A DNA stretch of 64,000 nt from positions 1 through 64,000 of the forward strand of contig NZ_JACIDI010000017.1 in the NCBI RefSeq assembly GCF_014196225.1, written 5' to 3'. This document shows, in pieces, positions 61,601 to 64,000 of this stretch; positions within the stretch are counted from its first letter, which is position 1; each line of letters begins with the position of its first letter. The notes under the pieces are model-generated. The model made no database searches. It was not told where the DNA came from and worked only from the letters and a program-made list of their open reading frames with translations. The stretch is from Bacteroides pyogenes. GTDB lineage: Bacteria > Bacteroidota > Bacteroidia > Bacteroidales > Bacteroidaceae. Both the position numbers and the translations under genes were made by a program.

Positions 61601-62741
61601 AAGAGATTTTTTGAAAACCGCAGCTCTGGCGGTCGCCGGTACCGGAATGATGATCGACGATGCTTTGCGTGCAGCTTCCGTGCCCGCCGGGCTTTTCATC
61701 AACCGCACCGGCCTGAAAGGGAAGATGCAACTTTCGTTCTTTCCTTACGAGTTGAAGCTGAAGCATGTGTTTACGGTAGCCGCACATTCGCGCACCACCA
61801 CCCCTGACGTGCAGGTGGAAATCCGGTACGAAGGCATTACCGGATATGGAGAGGCTTCGCTTCCTCCGTACCTGGGACAAACGGTAGAAACAGTAATGAC
61901 TTTTCTTAAGAAGGTAAACTTGGAACAGTTTGAAGATCCTTTCCGGCTGGAAGAAATATTGGCGTATGTCGATAGCCTTTCTCCCGGAGACACCGCTGCC
62001 AAGGCGGCTATCGATATCGCCCTTCATGATTTGGCGGGAAAGCTGTTGGGAGCTCCTTGGTATAAGATATGGGGGCTGAATAAAGAGAACGCTCCGTCTA
62101 CCACCTTTACGATCGGTATCGACACGCCTGATGTGGTTCGGGCGAAAACCCAAGAGTGCGCCGGCCTTTTCAATATATTGAAGGTGAAACTGGGCAAGGA
62201 GAATGACAAGGAGATGATTGAGACGATCCGTTCCGTCACTTCTCTTCCGTTAGCGGTGGATGTGAACCAAGGTTGGAAAGACCGGCAATTTGCGCTGGAT
62301 ATGATACATTGGTTGAAAGAAAAAGGAGTGGTGATGGTGGAGCAGCCCATGCCGATAGAGCGGATCGATGACACTGCCTGGTTGACCGGGCACAGCCCGC
62401 TGCCGGTGTTTGCCGATGAGTCTGTGCAACGTTTGAAAGATGTGGCGGCGTTGCGGGGAGTGTTTACAGGCATCAATATTAAATTGATGAAATGTACGGG
62501 CATGCGCGAGGCGTGGAAAATGGTGAACTTGGCGCATGCTTTGGGCATGCGTGCGATGATAGGGTGTATGACCGAAACTTCTTGCGCGGTGTCTGCGGCG
62601 GCACAGTTGTCGCCATTGGCGGATTTTGCCGATTTGGATGGAAATTTGTTGATTTCCAACGACCGGTTTAAAGGCATGCAGGTGGTGAAAGGCAAAATCG
62701 CATTGAATGATTTGCCGGGAATCGGGGTGGTGCCACTCTGA
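61590..62741 (+). CDS. L-Ala-D/L-Glu (dipeptide) epimerase
   Basis: Enolase-superfamily enzyme of 383 residues that interconverts L-Ala-D-Glu and L-Ala-L-Glu for murein peptide use. The start at ATG 61590 gives a twin-arginine-type leader (QNRRDFLKTAALAVAG), so it may be exported. Barrel motifs are ILKVKLGK (catalytic Lys), AVDVNQGW (metal Asp), MVEQPMP (metal Glu), VFADESV (metal Asp) and INIKLMKCTG (second Lys). Overlap with the NlpC/P60 gene supports the pair as one peptidoglycan-peptide pathway. It is related to menC at 29978 only at superfamily level. Confidence 0.93.
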   Translation: MQNRRDFLKTAALAVAGTGMMIDDALRAASVPAGLFINRTGLKGKMQLSFFPYELKLKHVFTVAAHSRTTTPDVQVEIRYEGITGYGEASLPPYLGQTVETVMTFLKKVNLEQFEDPFRLEEILAYVDSLSPGDTAAKAAIDIALHDLAGKLLGAPWYKIWGLNKENAPSTTFTIGIDTPDVVRAKTQECAGLFNILKVKLGKENDKEMIETIRSVTSLPLAVDVNQGWKDRQFALDMIHWLKEKGVVMVEQPMPIERIDDTAWLTGHSPLPVFADESVQRLKDVAALRGVFTGINIKLMKCTGMREAWKMVNLAHALGMRAMIGCMTETSCAVSAAAQLSPLADFADLDGNLLISNDRFKGMQVVKGKIALNDLPGIGVVPL

Positions 62742-62793
62742 TCCGACGGAATGACCTTCTTAATGTTAAGTCAAATATGGCATACAATGAATG

Positions 62794-62801
62794 TAAATTT
62801 G
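62794..62801 (+). promoter_or_regulatory. Possible -7 box of the HtrA protease gene
   Basis: TAAATTTG fits TAnnTTTG, but it is 160 bases before the ATG and the -33 box is poor. A stress sigma-factor promoter closer to the gene is equally likely. Confidence 0.3.
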
Positions 62802-62961
62802 TCAGCCGCTGCCGTTAATCGCTGTTAACCCTTAAACTGTCTCTGTTAAAAGTGAACAAAAATGTATGACAGGTGAGATAATAGACTGTTTTTTGTTATT
62901 ATTTTAACGTCGTAAAAGTTAAAACGAATCTTGGTGTTAACATTTAAAAGAATTATAAATT

Positions 62962-64000
62962 ATGAAACAGACAACGAGAAACATTCTGGGTATAGGGGCG
63001 ATAATCCTTTTGAGTTCGGGAGTTGCGGGGTTGACGACCTATAAGCTGGTGAAAGCTCATGAAGAGTCGAAAGAAATTTCTTTCAATGACTTGTTTAAAC
63101 AGAATTCAAATGTGAAACTGGCTGCCTTCGATGCCGTAAGCAGTCAGCCTGTCGACCTTACTCAAGCAGCGGAGAACTCTCTTCATGCTGTTGTACATAT
63201 AAAATCTACGCAAGAGTCGAAAACAAAAACCATTCAGCAGGCACCGGATATTTTTGATTTTTTCTTCGGTGACGGGCGCGGGCAACAGCGTCAGATACAA
63301 ACTCAGCCCCGTGTAGGGTTCGGTTCGGGCGTAATCATTTCGAAAGACGGATATATAGTAACGAACAACCACGTGGTGGAAGGAGCCGATGAAATCAGTG
63401 TGAAGCTGAATGACAACCGTGAATTTAAAGGACGGATAATCGGGTCTGATCCCGGTACCGATTTGGCCTTGGTTAAAGTGGAAGCAGACGATCTTCCGAC
63501 CATTCCGGTGGGCGACTCGGACGCGTTGAAAGTCGGAGAATGGGTGTTGGCGGTAGGCAATCCGTTCAATCTCACCTCCACCGTCACGGCGGGCATCGTG
63601 AGTGCGAAAGCTCGTACATTGGGGGTCTACAATGGCGGAATCGAATCGTTCATCCAGACAGATGCGGCAATCAATCAGGGCAACAGTGGGGGAGCGTTGG
63701 TGAATGCCCGGGGCGAACTCGTGGGTATCAACTCTGTGCTTTCGTCTCCTACGGGCGCTTACGCCGGCTATGGTTTTGCCATTCCGACCAGCATTATGAC
63801 AAAGGTGGTTTCGGACCTGAAGAAATACGGAACCGTGCAACGCGCTTTGTTGGGCATTCGCGGAGGCTCTATCACCGACGAGCAATTCAGCGACGAATTG
63901 AAAAAGAAAGCGAAAGAGCTTGGAGTAGTGGAAGGAGTATTGGTGGCTGAGGTTATAGACGGCGGTTCCGCTTCCGGAGCCGATATTAAGGTAGACGATG
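62962..64000 (+). CDS. HtrA/DegP-type periplasmic serine protease, N-terminal part
   Basis: The frame is open from ATG 62962 to the window end, 346 codons. The N-terminus has a signal or membrane anchor (TRNILGIGAIILLSSGVAGL). The trypsin-like domain has the triad His in VTNNHVVEGAD, Asp in GTDLALVKVEAD and Ser in QGNSGGALVN. The first PDZ domain begins at the right edge (LLGIRGG). Family members degrade or refold misfolded periplasmic proteins, usually as trimers or larger. The C-terminal PDZ domain(s) lie outside the window. Preceded by about 220 bases without a gene. Confidence 0.95.
   Translation, partial: MKQTTRNILGIGAIILLSSGVAGLTTYKLVKAHEESKEISFNDLFKQNSNVKLAAFDAVSSQPVDLTQAAENSLHAVVHIKSTQESKTKTIQQAPDIFDFFFGDGRGQQRQIQTQPRVGFGSGVIISKDGYIVTNNHVVEGADEISVKLNDNREFKGRIIGSDPGTDLALVKVEADDLPTIPVGDSDALKVGEWVLAVGNPFNLTSTVTAGIVSAKARTLGVYNGGIESFIQTDAAINQGNSGGALVNARGELVGINSVLSSPTGAYAGYGFAIPTSIMTKVVSDLKKYGTVQRALLGIRGGSITDEQFSDELKKKAKELGVVEGVLVAEVIDGGSASGADIKVDD

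Overview
The window is a chromosomal stretch of a Bacteroides-type gut bacterium (phylum Bacteroidota). The evidence is the paired SusC/SusD outer-membrane system with an ECF sigma and FecR-type anti-sigma, the methylmalonyl-CoA decarboxylase operon of propionate producers, the menaquinone operon, weak A-rich ribosome-binding sites, and repeated copies of the Bacteroides promoter signature (TTTG, about 20 bases, TAnnTTTG). The species is not resolved.

Layout. 1-1500: the 3' end of a 5S rRNA gene and its terminator, then decayed DNA holding an IS4-type transposase remnant, a truncated cas6-like gene and a relict CRISPR array of three repeats that abuts aroA. 1507-8819: aroA, the propionate operon (mce, mmdA, an OadG-type lipoprotein, a biotin carrier, the Na+-pumping beta subunit) and an acyltransferase. 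9362-12161: a run of nitroreductase, small membrane protein, DUF2520 protein, kdsC and maf. 12265-22527: genes on the minus strand (TPR protein, pgk, nth, an MFS transporter, pheS, clpB). 22877-32171: a conserved hypothetical gene, a LysR regulator and a menaquinone operon (HAD-thioesterase fusion, menF, menD, menB, menC, menE). 33258-43446: a polysaccharide-utilisation locus (ECF sigma, FecR, SusC, SusD, GH18, two surface glycan-binding candidates). 43551-64000: a small lipoprotein, creatininase, DUF805, ridA, folC, PIN-PhoH, a DHOD-like/YggS/DUF4494 operon, tpx, dedA, TPR protein, glnS, a possible small RNA, ribE, nitroreductase, YihY, RNase P RNA, a murein-peptide pair (NlpC/P60 and dipeptide epimerase) and the start of an HtrA protease.

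How the genes work together. Mce and the decarboxylase subunits turn methylmalonyl-CoA into propionyl-CoA while exporting Na+. The men genes make menaquinone for fumarate respiration, which feeds the same succinate-propionate route. The SusC/D-GH18 locus probably binds and cuts N-acetylglucosamine-containing glycans at the cell surface.

Most unusual signals. First, a cas6-like fragment reads in frame into the first of three CRISPR-type repeats separated by two spacers of 36 bases. Second, at least six gene-free places carry degenerate tandem repeats of unrelated sequence that all advance by 21-22 bases, or by 64-66 bases (three such units). Third, there is a 31-bp perfect inverted repeat built from the same kind of 22-bp unit. 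Fourth, there is a compact promoter-to-terminator unit upstream of ribE. Coordinates were read by eye from the sequence and no database search was run.
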